A DNA stretch of 63,235 nt, taken from positions 1 to 63,235 of the forward strand of contig CAMCUN010000013.1 of assembly GCA_945878995.1 (NCBI GenBank). The letters run 5' to 3'. Below the pieces are notes generated by a model, which worked only from the letters and a program-made list of their open reading frames with translations, ran no database searches and was not told the DNA's origin. Of the stretch, positions 8,199 through 15,683 are shown one piece after another. Made by a program: the position numbers and the translations under genes. This DNA is from Polaromonas sp. YR568. Its GTDB lineage: Bacteria; Pseudomonadota; Gammaproteobacteria; Burkholderiales; Burkholderiaceae_C. How positions within the stretch are numbered: position 1 is the stretch's first letter; each line of letters starts with the position of its first letter.

Positions 8199-9509
8199 TC
8201 AGCACTTTGAACCGGGGAAGCCGGCTTTCATCCAGTCGTCAGACTTCATGTTGGCTGGTGGGTTCACGCACTCGGCGGGGAAGCGCTGAATGTCCTCGAC
8301 CACCACCATTTTTTTGCCTGCGTCCCAGCGCGTGCGGCCAATGGCTGTTTCTTGAATGGCTTGGTGGCCGTTGCCCAGCGCCATGGTGATGGTGCCGCCA
8401 GGGCTGGGCCAGCTTGAGCCTCGCATGGCGGCTGCCAACTGCTCCGTGGTGGGTTTCTTGCCCCCGTTGGCTGCCATGGCTTTTTCAACAGCCGCTTTCA
8501 AGCCCATCAGGGCCTGGGCCATGCGGTACGAAGGCTGGGCTGGGTAAACCTTGAGTTCCTTGGAATGGAGCTCAAACCACCAGTCATTCAGAGGTGACTT
8601 GGGCGACATCAGGCCGTAAGCGCCACGGGCGCCGAGCACTGCGCCGTTGGGGAACCTCTCACCCAGGGGCACCAAGGTGTGGTCGGCGGCTGAAAACACG
8701 GGGATTTGCTTTTGAAACACGCCCCGCGCACCGGCTTGCAAAATATAAGCTTGGAGGTCGCCACCCCACAGGCTGGAATAGACCAAGTCGGCCGGCCGGG
8801 TCATGAGGGCAGAAATTTCAGTTCCGTACTGGCCCGCGCCAAACTTGGGCAGCAGGTCGGCCTGCGATTTGGCGTTGGGGAACAGTTGCTGCATGGACAG
8901 CACAAAGTCGGCCTTGCTGTCTTGGCCCCAGGCGTAGTCCTGGTTGATCATGTTGAAGGTGTCCACCTTGATGTTGCGGGCCTTGAGGTAGCGGGCCAAA
9001 GACACGTTGTCCATGGTGGCGTGGGCAGATGTGCGGAACACGTAGTTGTACTTGCCGTCTTCAAAAATACGGGGTGTGCCGCAGTCGTAGAGGATGAGGA
9101 ATTTTTTAAGCTCTTCTGCCACGGGCGCCACCGCCAGGCAGTCGCCAGAGCTCACGTAGCCCAAGATGGCGTCGACCTTTTCACGGTCATACAGGGTGCG
9201 CAACTCTTGCACCTGCTTGGTGGCACCACCTGCTTCGTCCACATACACGGCTTCGATCTTCATACCGCCAAAGCCAGGCCGGTTGTAGGGTGCGGGTGCG
9301 GCGCCCTTGTTGAATTGGTCAACCAGCAGCTTGCCCGCGTTGATGGCTGGCACGCCAAAGCTTTCAGCCGCTTGGCCAGACAGGAAGCTGACAATGCCCA
9401 CCTTGAAGGTGTCTTGAGCCAAGGCTGGCAAAGCGGCCAGCGAGACAGCGGCGGAGATGAGGGTTTTTTTCAAAAGGCCAAGGCGGGGCTTGATGGTCGC
9501 GTGGGACAT
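8199..9509 (-). CDS. Periplasmic substrate-binding protein of the Liv-type ABC transporter
   Basis: A 436-residue secreted receptor. The start at 9509 is chosen because TTGGAGAAAT precedes it; an upstream in-frame extension to 9578 lacks a ribosome site. The N-terminus MSHATIKPRLGLLKKTLISA continues into a hydrophobic core and ends with LPALAQ, a normal signal peptide. The mature part DTFKVGIVSFLSGQAAESFG resembles Peripla_BP_6 proteins, and GGATKQVQELRTLYDREKVDAILGYVSSGDCLAVAPVAEE is the family ligand-binding face. It is longer than classic LivJ (about 365), more like receptors for aromatic or amide substrates. It is first in a five-gene minus-strand operon. The ligand is unknown. Confidence 0.88.
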   Translation of the reverse strand: MSHATIKPRLGLLKKTLISAAVSLAALPALAQDTFKVGIVSFLSGQAAESFGVPAINAGKLLVDQFNKGAAPAPYNRPGFGGMKIEAVYVDEAGGATKQVQELRTLYDREKVDAILGYVSSGDCLAVAPVAEELKKFLILYDCGTPRIFEDGKYNYVFRTSAHATMDNVSLARYLKARNIKVDTFNMINQDYAWGQDSKADFVLSMQQLFPNAKSQADLLPKFGAGQYGTEISALMTRPADLVYSSLWGGDLQAYILQAGARGVFQKQIPVFSAADHTLVPLGERFPNGAVLGARGAYGLMSPKSPLNDWWFELHSKELKVYPAQPSYRMAQALMGLKAAVEKAMAANGGKKPTTEQLAAAMRGSSWPSPGGTITMALGNGHQAIQETAIGRTRWDAGKKMVVVEDIQRFPAECVNPPANMKSDDWMKAGFPGSKC

Positions 9510-9715
9510 GATTTCTCCAAATGAAGGGCGGTCAGGTGCAATGACCTGTGAAAAACTCCGAATCGAAAGTTGTATCAACCGTCAATTCACCTCTAAATGT
9601 CGACCATCTTGCGCAAGATGCGAACAGTGTTTTCACCATTAGGCTGTACCCGGGGTTGCATGGGGCGCTGACCCGCTGCTGATCGAGTTTGGTAAGAGGC
9701 GTCATGGAGTTGTGC

Positions 9716-9721
9716 TACATT
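9716..9721 (+). promoter_or_regulatory. -10 element of the aroG leader transcript
   Basis: TACATT at 9716-9721 lies six bases before the ATG of the aromatic leader peptide (9728). No good -35 at the ideal spacing is visible (TTGGTA at 9689-9694 is 21 bp away). The position predicts that the leader peptide itself is translated from a leaderless mRNA. Confidence 0.45.
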
Positions 9722-9727
9722 GAATTC

Positions 9728-9796
9728 ATGTGTTTTGGTTTTCACCACTTTTATTTTTGGTTCTCTGTCCCAGGCGGACGAGAGGCCACGGCTTAA
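9728..9796 (+). CDS. Aromatic leader peptide of the aroG attenuator
   Basis: A 22-codon reading frame beginning MCFGFHHFYFWFSV and ending in TAA at 9794. Codons 3-12 contain five Phe, one Tyr and one Trp, plus two His. This is the classic make-up of a transcription-attenuation leader (compare the Phe-rich pheA leader of enteric bacteria). It stands 91 bp upstream of a DAHP synthase gene and is followed by a hairpin (CTCTGTCC 9763-9770 with GGAC-g-AGAG 9776-9784) and then by an intrinsic terminator at 9817-9850. The peptide is expected to act by ribosome stalling when charged aromatic tRNAs are scarce. Assignment rests on composition and architecture only. Confidence 0.8.
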   Translation: MCFGFHHFYFWFSVPGGREATA

Positions 9797-9816
9797 ACAA
9801 CCCACACCCTCCCATC

Positions 9817-9850
9817 AAACCGCCGCAGCGTTCAGCCCGGCGGTTTTTTT
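9817..9850 (+). terminator. Intrinsic terminator (attenuator) in the aroG leader
   Basis: AAACCGCCG (9817-9825) pairs perfectly with CGGCGGTTT (9838-9846) around a 12-nt loop, and the T-run continues to 9850. It lies between the aromatic leader peptide and the aroG ribosome-binding site, so readthrough is required for aroG expression from the upstream promoter. GGCGG at 9773-9777 can pair with CCGCC at 9820-9824, giving a possible short antiterminator. Confidence 0.85.
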
Positions 9851-9887
9851 ATTTTCACTTCTCAAAGTTCCAGCCAAGGAGTTCCCC

Positions 9888-11012
9888 ATGAATGCACCCG
9901 CCCCACGCGCCAGTGAGCCCTGGTATGCGCGTCCGCTCGATAAAACCAGCCAGACCGACGACGAACGCATCAAGGACATTACTGTGCTGCCACCTCCTGA
10001 ACACTTGATTCGCTTTTTCCCCATCCACGGCACGCCCGTGGAGACCTTGATCACGGGCACCCGCCAAGCCATTCGCAACGTCATGGCCGGCAGCGACGAC
10101 CGTTTGCTGGTGGTTATTGGCCCGTGCTCTATCCATGACCCGTCAGCGGCGCTGGAGTACGCCCGCCGCTTGGTGGAGCAGCGCAAAAAATACCAAGGCA
10201 CGCTGGAAATCGTGATGCGCGTGTACTTTGAAAAGCCGCGCACCACCGTGGGTTGGAAGGGGCTGATCAACGACCCTTACCTGGACGAGAGCTTTCGCAT
10301 TGACGAAGGCTTGCGCATGGCGCGCCAGCTGCTTATTGATATCAACCGCTTGGGTTTGCCCGCTGGCAGCGAATTTTTAGACGTGATTTCCCCACAATAC
10401 ATAGGTGATTTGATCGCTTGGGGCGCGATTGGCGCGCGCACCACCGAGAGCCAGGTGCACCGTGAATTGGCCTCGGGTATCTCGGCGCCCATTGGTTTTA
10501 AGAACGGAACCGACGGCAACATTCGCATTGCCACCGACGCCATTCAGGCGGCAGCGCGTGGCCACCATTTTTTATCGGTGCATAAAAACGGCCAAGTGGC
10601 CATTGTGCAAACCAACGGCAACCCCGACTGCCATGTGATTTTGCGCGGAGGCAAAGCACCCAACTACGACGCCGCCAGCGTGGATGCCGCCTGCAAAGAC
10701 TTGGCCGCCGCCCAACTGCCCACAGCCTTGATGGTCGATTGCAGCCATGCCAACAGCTCCAAGCAGCACCAAAAACAGCTGGACGTGGCGCGCGACATTG
10801 CAGCCCAGGTGGCTGGCGGCTCACGCCAGGTGTTTGGCCTGATGGTGGAAAGCCACCTCCAGCCCGGCGCACAAAAATTCACGCCGGGCAAAGACGACGC
10901 CTCGGCCTTGGAATACGGCAAAAGCATCACCGACGCTTGCCTGAGCTGGGACGACTCGACCACCTTGCTGGAAGGGCTGTCAGAGGCGGTGCTGGCGCGG
11001 CGCGGGCGCTGA
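9888..11012 (+). CDS. aroG: 3-deoxy-7-phosphoheptulonate (DAHP) synthase, class I
   Basis: Condenses phosphoenolpyruvate and erythrose 4-phosphate, the first step of the shikimate pathway to Phe, Tyr and Trp. The 374-residue protein carries GPCSIHDPSAALEYARRL, KPRTTVGWKGLINDP, the metal and PEP site residues in LRGGKAPNYD and DCSHANSSKQHQKQ, and QVFGLMVESHLQPGAQKF. Length is normal for the AroF/G/H type. The start at 9888 follows AAGGAG at 9876-9881. Expression is probably controlled by the attenuator directly upstream. AroF, AroG and AroH paralogues cannot be told apart here, and the effector (Phe versus Tyr) is not known, though the Phe-rich leader hints at Phe. Confidence 0.93.
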   Translation: MNAPAPRASEPWYARPLDKTSQTDDERIKDITVLPPPEHLIRFFPIHGTPVETLITGTRQAIRNVMAGSDDRLLVVIGPCSIHDPSAALEYARRLVEQRKKYQGTLEIVMRVYFEKPRTTVGWKGLINDPYLDESFRIDEGLRMARQLLIDINRLGLPAGSEFLDVISPQYIGDLIAWGAIGARTTESQVHRELASGISAPIGFKNGTDGNIRIATDAIQAAARGHHFLSVHKNGQVAIVQTNGNPDCHVILRGGKAPNYDAASVDAACKDLAAAQLPTALMVDCSHANSSKQHQKQLDVARDIAAQVAGGSRQVFGLMVESHLQPGAQKFTPGKDDASALEYGKSITDACLSWDDSTTLLEGLSEAVLARRGR

Positions 11013-11054
11013 GCTGCCGACCGGCGCGCTTGCGCGGCTTGGTTTTTGGTGTGG

Positions 11055-11082
11055 ATGCGCATTCAATGCGCATAAAATGCGT
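11055..11082 (+). promoter_or_regulatory. Putative CcdAB operator/promoter
   Basis: ATGCGCAT occurs twice (11055-11062 and 11066-11073), separated by TCA; each copy is itself palindromic. A TAAAAT -10 candidate (11073-11078) lies within GCATAAAATGCGT (11070-11082), which also has GCAT/ATGC arms. The arrangement in front of ccdA fits an autoregulatory operator overlapping the promoter. Confidence 0.6.
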
Positions 11083-11107
11083 CAACCATTTTTCAAAAGG
11101 ATGTCGC

Positions 11108-11353
11108 ATGCAGGTCCTGGATGTGTCGGCCAAAAAACCGGTCAACCTCTCGCTCAACGAGTCCTTGGTGCAAGAGTCGCGTGCCTACTGCGGCAACTTG
11201 TCGGCCAAGGTCGAGGAAATGCTGCACGCCTATGTGCTGTCTGAGCGGCAAGCCAGGCAGGAGCTGCGCCAGCAGGCGCAGCAGACCACGGCCGACTGGA
11301 ACGCTCTGCACGCGGCGGTGGGCTCTTACGCCGACGGGCATTCCACCTTGTAG
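11108..11353 (+). CDS. ccdA: CcdA-type antitoxin
   Basis: An 81-residue protein of the CcdA family. The N-terminal KKPVNLSLNESLVQESRAYCGNLSAKVEEML is a ribbon-helix-helix DNA-binding domain, and the C-terminal tail QQTTADWNALHAAVGSYADGHS is the flexible toxin-binding segment with the family WNA motif. It neutralises the gyrase poison CcdB encoded four bases downstream and should repress its own operon from the ATGCGCAT repeats upstream. The start at 11108 is preceded by AAAAGGA. Length is normal (E. coli CcdA has 72). This is a chromosomal copy beside aroG with no plasmid genes nearby. Confidence 0.9.
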   Translation: MQVLDVSAKKPVNLSLNESLVQESRAYCGNLSAKVEEMLHAYVLSERQARQELRQQAQQTTADWNALHAAVGSYADGHSTL

Positions 11354-11357
11354 GCCC

Positions 11358-11687
11358 GTGGCGCAGTACGACGTTCACATTAACCCTGGCCCCCTGCGCG
11401 CTTCAGTGCCCATGGTGGTCTTGGTTCAATCGAGTTTGTTTGACGGTTATCGCCGCCGCGTGGTGGTGCCGCTGGTGCTCCGCTCGGCTTTGCCGGCGGG
11501 CGCCAAGGTGGCGGGCACGCGCCTCAATCCCGTGTTTGAGCTCCAGGGGCAAAGCGTCGTGTTGCACCCGCTGGACATGGTGTCTGTGGCCATGGACCAA
11601 CTGGGTGCGTGTGTAGGCTCTTTGGCCGACCAAGGGCAAGCCGTGGCCGACGCGCTGCACGAGTTGCTTACCCGCAGTTGGGGCTGA
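11358..11687 (+). CDS. ccdB: CcdB-type toxin (DNA gyrase inhibitor)
   Basis: A 109-residue toxin of the CcdB family; family members trap DNA gyrase on cleaved DNA. The sequence QYDVHINPGPLRASVPMVVLVQSSLFDGYRRRVVVPLV matches the N-terminal SH3-like core, and HPLDMVSVAMDQLGACVGSL is the helix before the C-terminus. CcdB proteins normally end near a WGI-like tail that contacts GyrA; this one ends RSWG, close to that pattern. The start is GTG at 11358, four bases after ccdA stops. A weak start would keep toxin output below antitoxin. It appears intact. Confidence 0.88.
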   Translation: MAQYDVHINPGPLRASVPMVVLVQSSLFDGYRRRVVVPLVLRSALPAGAKVAGTRLNPVFELQGQSVVLHPLDMVSVAMDQLGACVGSLADQGQAVADALHELLTRSWG

Positions 11688-11740
11688 ACTTCATCAGTCG
11701 CCCATCATGAAGGCGCCTAGGCCTTGACCAAAGGCCTCGC

Positions 11741-12697
11741 TCACTCCACCTTGGCGCCCGAAATTTTGATCAGCTTGGCCCATTTGGCGATTTCGTCGCG
11801 CATGAAGCGGGCGAACTCTTCAGGGCTGTCGCCCACCGGCTCGGCGCCTTGCGCGGCCAGTTGTTCACGCACGGCGGGCATTTTCAAAATCTTGACCACT
11901 TCGGCATTGAGCTTGGCAATGACCTCGGGCGGTGTGCCTGCGGGTGCGTACAGGCCCGACCACGCCTGGGTGTCGTAGCCCTTGAGCCCCGCTTGGTCCA
12001 CGGTGGGCACCTCAGGCAGCTGAGAGACGCGGCGCAAGCTGCTCACCGCAAGGATGCGGGCTTTGCCCGATTTCACATGGCCTATGCCCGTGGGCATGTT
12101 GATGAACATCATGTTGACCTGCCCGCCAATCAAGTCCGCCACGGCGGGCGGGCCGCCCTTGTAGGGAATGTGCGTGATGTCCACATTGGCCATGAGCTTG
12201 AACAGCTCAGACGACAAGTGGCTGGAGGTGCCCTGGCCGGTGGAGGCAAAGGAGATTTTCCCTGGCGACTTCGCAGCCAGGGCGATCAGCTCTTTGACCG
12301 AGTTCGCGGGCAGGGCGGGGTTGACGATCAAGATGTTGGGCACCGTGCCCACCAAGGTGATGGGCGCCAGGTCTTTGATGGGGTCGTAAGACAGCCGGCT
12401 GTAAAGCGAGGTGTTGATGGCGACAATCTCTGAGCCCATCAAGAGGGTGTAGCCATCGGCGGGCGACTTGGCCACCGCCTCCACCGCGATGTTGCCACCC
12501 GCACCCGCGCGGTTTTCCACCAGCACCGGCTGGCCCAAAGACTCTGACAGCTTGGTGCTCACCACCCGCGCAAAAAAGTCCACCGTGCCGCCCGCCGGGA
12601 AAGGCACCACCATCTTGATGGGTTTGGACGGAAAACTTTGCGCGTTGGCCGCCAGGGCGCCCCACATCAGTGTGAGCGTAAAAAGGCGCTTAAGCAT
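11741..12697 (-). CDS. Bug-family (TctC) tripartite tricarboxylate receptor
   Basis: A 318-residue periplasmic solute receptor of the Bug family, very expanded in Burkholderiales. The start at 12697 gives a signal peptide MLKRLFTLTLMWGALAANAQ. The mature start SFPSKPIKMVVPFPAGGTVDFFARVV is the family signature, as are VENRAGAGGNIAVEAVAKSPADGYTLLMG and the IPYKGGPPAVADLIGGQVNMMF strand. The ligand is unknown and no TctA/TctB genes are nearby, as is usual for orphan Bug proteins. The inverted repeat TTTGAC-C-GTCAAA lies 28 bp upstream of the start. Confidence 0.9.
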   Translation of the reverse strand: MLKRLFTLTLMWGALAANAQSFPSKPIKMVVPFPAGGTVDFFARVVSTKLSESLGQPVLVENRAGAGGNIAVEAVAKSPADGYTLLMGSEIVAINTSLYSRLSYDPIKDLAPITLVGTVPNILIVNPALPANSVKELIALAAKSPGKISFASTGQGTSSHLSSELFKLMANVDITHIPYKGGPPAVADLIGGQVNMMFINMPTGIGHVKSGKARILAVSSLRRVSQLPEVPTVDQAGLKGYDTQAWSGLYAPAGTPPEVIAKLNAEVVKILKMPAVREQLAAQGAEPVGDSPEEFARFMRDEIAKWAKLIKISGAKVE

Positions 12698-12724
12698 GAC
12701 TCTCAATTGCAATCTCCAGGGTCT

Positions 12725-12737
12725 TTTGACCGTCAAA
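12725..12737. promoter_or_regulatory. Inverted repeat upstream of Bug receptor
   Basis: TTTGAC and GTCAAA flank a single C at 12725-12737, 27 bases before the Bug start on the minus strand. It may be a regulator site; the half-sites resemble those of the catabolic cluster at 55-61 kb but with a one-base spacer instead of six. Confidence 0.35.
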
Positions 12738-12763
12738 TTTGCAGTCTAGCAACATTCGAAGCA

Positions 12764-13007
12764 TTCAACCTAAATCCGGCAGTTGGGCGGGGCCGAGGGG
12801 CTGACGAACCAGGTCTCTGGCTAGGCGCGAGTGCCCCCCGGACTGCCTGTCCGGGGGGTGCGAGCAACAACGCCAGAGGCCTGAAGCGGCAGACCTGCGG
12901 CCGTGCAGCGCTTCACCCATGAGGTGAGGACTGTCGTGTGCGCAAGTGTTTGGTTCATAAAGTGTTTGAAGCGGAAGCAAGCGGCCAACTGCCGGGTTTA
13001 GGTTCAA
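12764..13007. mobile_element. MITE-like element with 23-bp inverted ends
   Basis: The left end (12764-12786) contains AACCTAAATCCGGCAGTTGG, and the right end (12985-13007), read on the other strand, contains AACCTAAACCCGGCAGTTGG: 19 of 20 bases, or 21 of 23 with three more outward bases. The 244-bp interior has no plausible gene but is highly structured, including a perfect 10-bp stem CCCCCCGGAC / GTCCGGGGGG around 12835-12860 and CACC-CATGA-GGTG. No obvious target duplication is visible. It looks like a non-autonomous element mobilised in trans, or a structured intergenic repeat. Confidence 0.65.
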
Positions 13008-13029
13008 GGGCCATGGCGCTTGCGCCCGA

Positions 13030-14235
13030 CTACCACGGACCCATGTCTATCCATTCCTCCAAGGCCGCTTGTTGTTTGGCCATGCGGCGTTGTGTCTTGA
13101 TCCAGTCCTTGATTTCTGCAGGGTCACGCAGACGGTCCAAGTCGGCTTGCAACAGCTTCAAGTGGTGTCGCAGCTCGTCTTGTTGCGTTTGAAGTTCGCG
13201 CTCTATGACGTGGTCGGCGTGCTTGGCGCTCACCTGGAAACCCAAGGCGTGGCTGGCGCGCAGCTCGCTTTGCTGCAACTCGGCCTCCAAGGTGGGCAGC
13301 TGTTGCTTGAGCAAGGTGCCCATGGAGTGCAGTTTTTCGTCGGCCATGCGGCTGATGGCCTCGGCATCCAGGGCGGTGGTTTGCAGTTGCAATTTCAGCA
13401 AGGTGGCCAGGTCTTGCCGCTCGTAGGCGGCGTTGGCTTGGCTCATGAGCTCGGTTTTGCGTGTGCGCTCCTCTGGGTCACTTTCCCGGTCGGGGTGCAG
13501 GGCACTGGCCAGCTGCCTGTACAAGGTGCGCAGCGTGGTCTTGGCGTCGAGCAGCTCTTGCTCGGCTTGCTCAGCGGCTTGTTGTTGGCGGGTGTTTTTT
13601 CGCCTTTTGCGCCTGGTGGGCTGGGCTTGCCCCTCACCTGGCCCCTTGTTCAAGGCGATTCTTTGCATCAGCAAAGCCATGAGGGCGTCCGGGTCATCGG
13701 GCAGGTCGGGCTGCTCGTCGGCGGCAAAGGTGGCCTGCACCAGATCGCGCAGCGCTTGAATATCCTCTGCCTCATCTTGCGCCCACTGGGCTTGCTCTTT
13801 TTTGCTGTAGTAAAGGTCAAACAGTGCCAACAGTTCGGGGTCTTGCAGGTGCTCGGTTTGCAGCAGCAGGTCGGCCACCATTTGTGAAAGGTCGCGGCGT
13901 TGTGCCTTGCTCACATGACGGGTTTGCAGGTGCCCGTGCAAAAGCAGCAGCATGGCTTTGAGCTGGCCATCGGCTTGTGAGCGCAAGGCCGCCATGGCCT
14001 GCTGGTGGGGGCCTTGAAATTTGTGCACGCGCTCGTCCAGCGCTTGCAGCATCACGGTCACGTTGTGGATGCGCGAGAGCAGCTTGTTAAAGCTTTGCTG
14101 CGCAGGGCTGAGCTTGCGCCCGGTGTGGGCCGGCGTGACCCGCAAGGCTTGCAAGGGCGCCTGAGGGGCTTCCTCTGGGTGGGGAATGGGCTGGCCAAAC
14201 AGATCAGTTTGCTCAAAAGCTGCTTTGGTGGGCAT
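13030..14235 (-). CDS. Protein with C-terminal J-domain-like segment (HPD motif)
   Basis: A 401-residue soluble, Gln/Leu-rich, mostly helical protein. Residues 233-285 (TLRTLYRQLASALHPDRESDPEERTRKTELMSQANAAYERQDLATLL) form a J-domain core with HPD at 247-249, which would stimulate an Hsp70 (DnaK). The basic patch TRRKRRKNTRQQQ comes just before it. The rest is heptad-like helix and matches no domain I recognise. The DLFGQPIPHP motif near the N-terminus resembles a short linear motif. It lies 21 bases downstream of mpl in the same direction, so the two are probably cotranscribed. J-domain call is fair; cellular partner unknown. Confidence 0.75.
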   Translation of the reverse strand: MPTKAAFEQTDLFGQPIPHPEEAPQAPLQALRVTPAHTGRKLSPAQQSFNKLLSRIHNVTVMLQALDERVHKFQGPHQQAMAALRSQADGQLKAMLLLLHGHLQTRHVSKAQRRDLSQMVADLLLQTEHLQDPELLALFDLYYSKKEQAQWAQDEAEDIQALRDLVQATFAADEQPDLPDDPDALMALLMQRIALNKGPGEGQAQPTRRKRRKNTRQQQAAEQAEQELLDAKTTLRTLYRQLASALHPDRESDPEERTRKTELMSQANAAYERQDLATLLKLQLQTTALDAEAISRMADEKLHSMGTLLKQQLPTLEAELQQSELRASHALGFQVSAKHADHVIERELQTQQDELRHHLKLLQADLDRLRDPAEIKDWIKTQRRMAKQQAALEEWIDMGPW

Positions 14236-14256
14236 GGTGAACTCAGCTTTTCAGGG

Positions 14257-15642
14257 TCAAAGTGGGGCGCGGTCCAACTGTGCCAGCAGCCGCTCATGAA
14301 TGCCGCCAAAGCCGCCGTTGCTCATGCACAGCACATGGTCGCCCGCTTGCGCTTGGGCCAGCACCTGGGCGATGAGCTCGTCCAGGTTGGCGCCCACCTG
14401 GGCTTTGCCCCCCATGGGGGCGAGCGCGGCTGCCGCGTCCCAGTCCAGCCCGCCCGAGTGGCAAAAGGCGAGGTCGGCTTCTTCCAGGCTCCAGGGCATC
14501 AGGGCTTTCATGGTGCCGAGCTTCATGGTGTTGCTGCGCGGCTCAAAGACCGCCAGAATGCGCGCGCTGCCCACTTGTCGGCGAAGGCCGTTGACCGTGG
14601 TGCGAATGGCCGTGGGGTGGTGGGCGAAGTCGTCGTACACCCTGATGCCGCGCACGGTGCCGCGCAGCTCCATGCGGCGCTTGACGTTTTGAAAGCTGCC
14701 CAGGGCCTGCGCTGCCATTTGCGGGCTCACGCCCACATGCTCGGCCGCGGCGATGGCGGCCAAGGCATTGAGCTGGTTGTGCACCCCGCCCAAGTCCCAG
14801 TCCACCTGGGCCACGGCTTGGCCGCCTTGGCGCACCGTAAAGCTGGCGGGCTCGCCCTCGGCGCTGAAGTCGCTTTGCGCCGCGCCAAAAGAGCGGGTCT
14901 GGCTCCAGCAGCCCTGGGCCAGCACGCGCTGCAGGCTGTCCTCCAGGCCATTGACCACCACCTGCCCCGTGCCAGGCACGGTGCGCACCAGGTGGTGAAA
15001 CTGGCGCTCAATGGCGGCCAAGTCAGGAAAAATGTCGGCGTGGTCGAATTCGAGGTTGTTGAGCACGGCCGTGCGCGGCCGGTAATGCACAAACTTGCTG
15101 CGCTTGTCAAAAAAAGCCGTGTCGTACTCGTCGGCCTCAATCACAAAGGTTTGGCCCTGACCCAGCCGGGCCGACACGCCAAAGTTCAGTGGCACGCCGC
15201 CGACCAAAAACCCAGGCGCCAGCCCAGCTTGGTCCAGCACCCAGGCCAGCATGGAGGTGGTGGTGGTTTTGCCGTGGGTGCCCGCAACCGCCAGCACATG
15301 CCGGCCTTGCAGCACATGCTCGGCCAGCCATTGGGGACCGCTGGTGTAAGGCAGGCCACGCTCCATGAGGGCTTCCATCAGCGGGAATTTAGGGCTGCCA
15401 TCGGCCTGGCGGCTGCGCGAGACCACGTTGCCCACCACGAACATGTCGGGCGAAAAGCCCGCAGCGTCCAGTGGCTCGGCCGCATAGCCTTCGGTCAGTT
15501 CAATGCCCAGGGCGCGCAGTTGATCGCTCATGGGCGGGTAGACGGCCGTGTCGCAGCCGGTGACACGGTGGCCGGCTTCGCGGGCCAAAGCAGCCAGGCC
15601 GCCCATGAAGGTGCCGCAAATACCCAGGATATGAATGTGCAT
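14257..15642 (-). CDS. mpl: UDP-N-acetylmuramate:L-alanyl-gamma-D-glutamyl-meso-diaminopimelate ligase
   Basis: Murein-recycling ligase that attaches the tripeptide L-Ala-gamma-D-Glu-meso-DAP to UDP-MurNAc in the cytoplasm. The 461-residue protein starts MHIHILGICGTFMGGLAALAREAGHRVTGCD (Rossmann-like N-domain), has the ATP loop GTHGKTTTTSMLAW, EADEYDTAFFDKRSKFVHYRP, LNNLEFDHADIF, and the C-terminal VYDDFAHHPTAIRTTVNGLR. Mpl rather than MurC is supported by the EADEYDTAFFDKRSKF block and total length. The start at 15642 is six bases after TACAAT, again suggesting a leaderless mRNA. AmpD in this window acts in the same recycling pathway. Confidence 0.93.
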   Translation of the reverse strand: MHIHILGICGTFMGGLAALAREAGHRVTGCDTAVYPPMSDQLRALGIELTEGYAAEPLDAAGFSPDMFVVGNVVSRSRQADGSPKFPLMEALMERGLPYTSGPQWLAEHVLQGRHVLAVAGTHGKTTTTSMLAWVLDQAGLAPGFLVGGVPLNFGVSARLGQGQTFVIEADEYDTAFFDKRSKFVHYRPRTAVLNNLEFDHADIFPDLAAIERQFHHLVRTVPGTGQVVVNGLEDSLQRVLAQGCWSQTRSFGAAQSDFSAEGEPASFTVRQGGQAVAQVDWDLGGVHNQLNALAAIAAAEHVGVSPQMAAQALGSFQNVKRRMELRGTVRGIRVYDDFAHHPTAIRTTVNGLRRQVGSARILAVFEPRSNTMKLGTMKALMPWSLEEADLAFCHSGGLDWDAAAALAPMGGKAQVGANLDELIAQVLAQAQAGDHVLCMSNGGFGGIHERLLAQLDRAPL

Positions 15643-15648
15643 GGCCAA

Positions 15649-15676
15649 ATTGTAGGAGCCGGCTGACGGGCACAAT
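15649..15676. promoter_or_regulatory. Compact divergent promoters of mpl and the gene at 15684
   Basis: On the minus strand TACAAT (15654-15649) precedes the mpl ATG by six bases. On the plus strand CACAAT (15671-15676) precedes the ATG at 15684 by seven bases. Only 41 bp separate the two start codons, and the layout is nearly mirror-symmetric (ATG-GGCCAA-ATTGTA ... CACAAT-CCTGGCC-ATG). Both mRNAs would be leaderless and the two polymerases would compete. Confidence 0.55.
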
Positions 15677-15683
15677 CCTGGCC

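Noticed and set aside
11719..11737. AGGCCTT/AAGGCCT stem after ccdB as an intrinsic terminator
   Set aside because: The 7-bp stem lacks a T-run on either side, so I do not annotate it as a terminator.
14005..15666. 553-codon plus-strand frame opposite mpl
   Set aside because: Antisense shadow of mpl and the J-domain gene; no family match.
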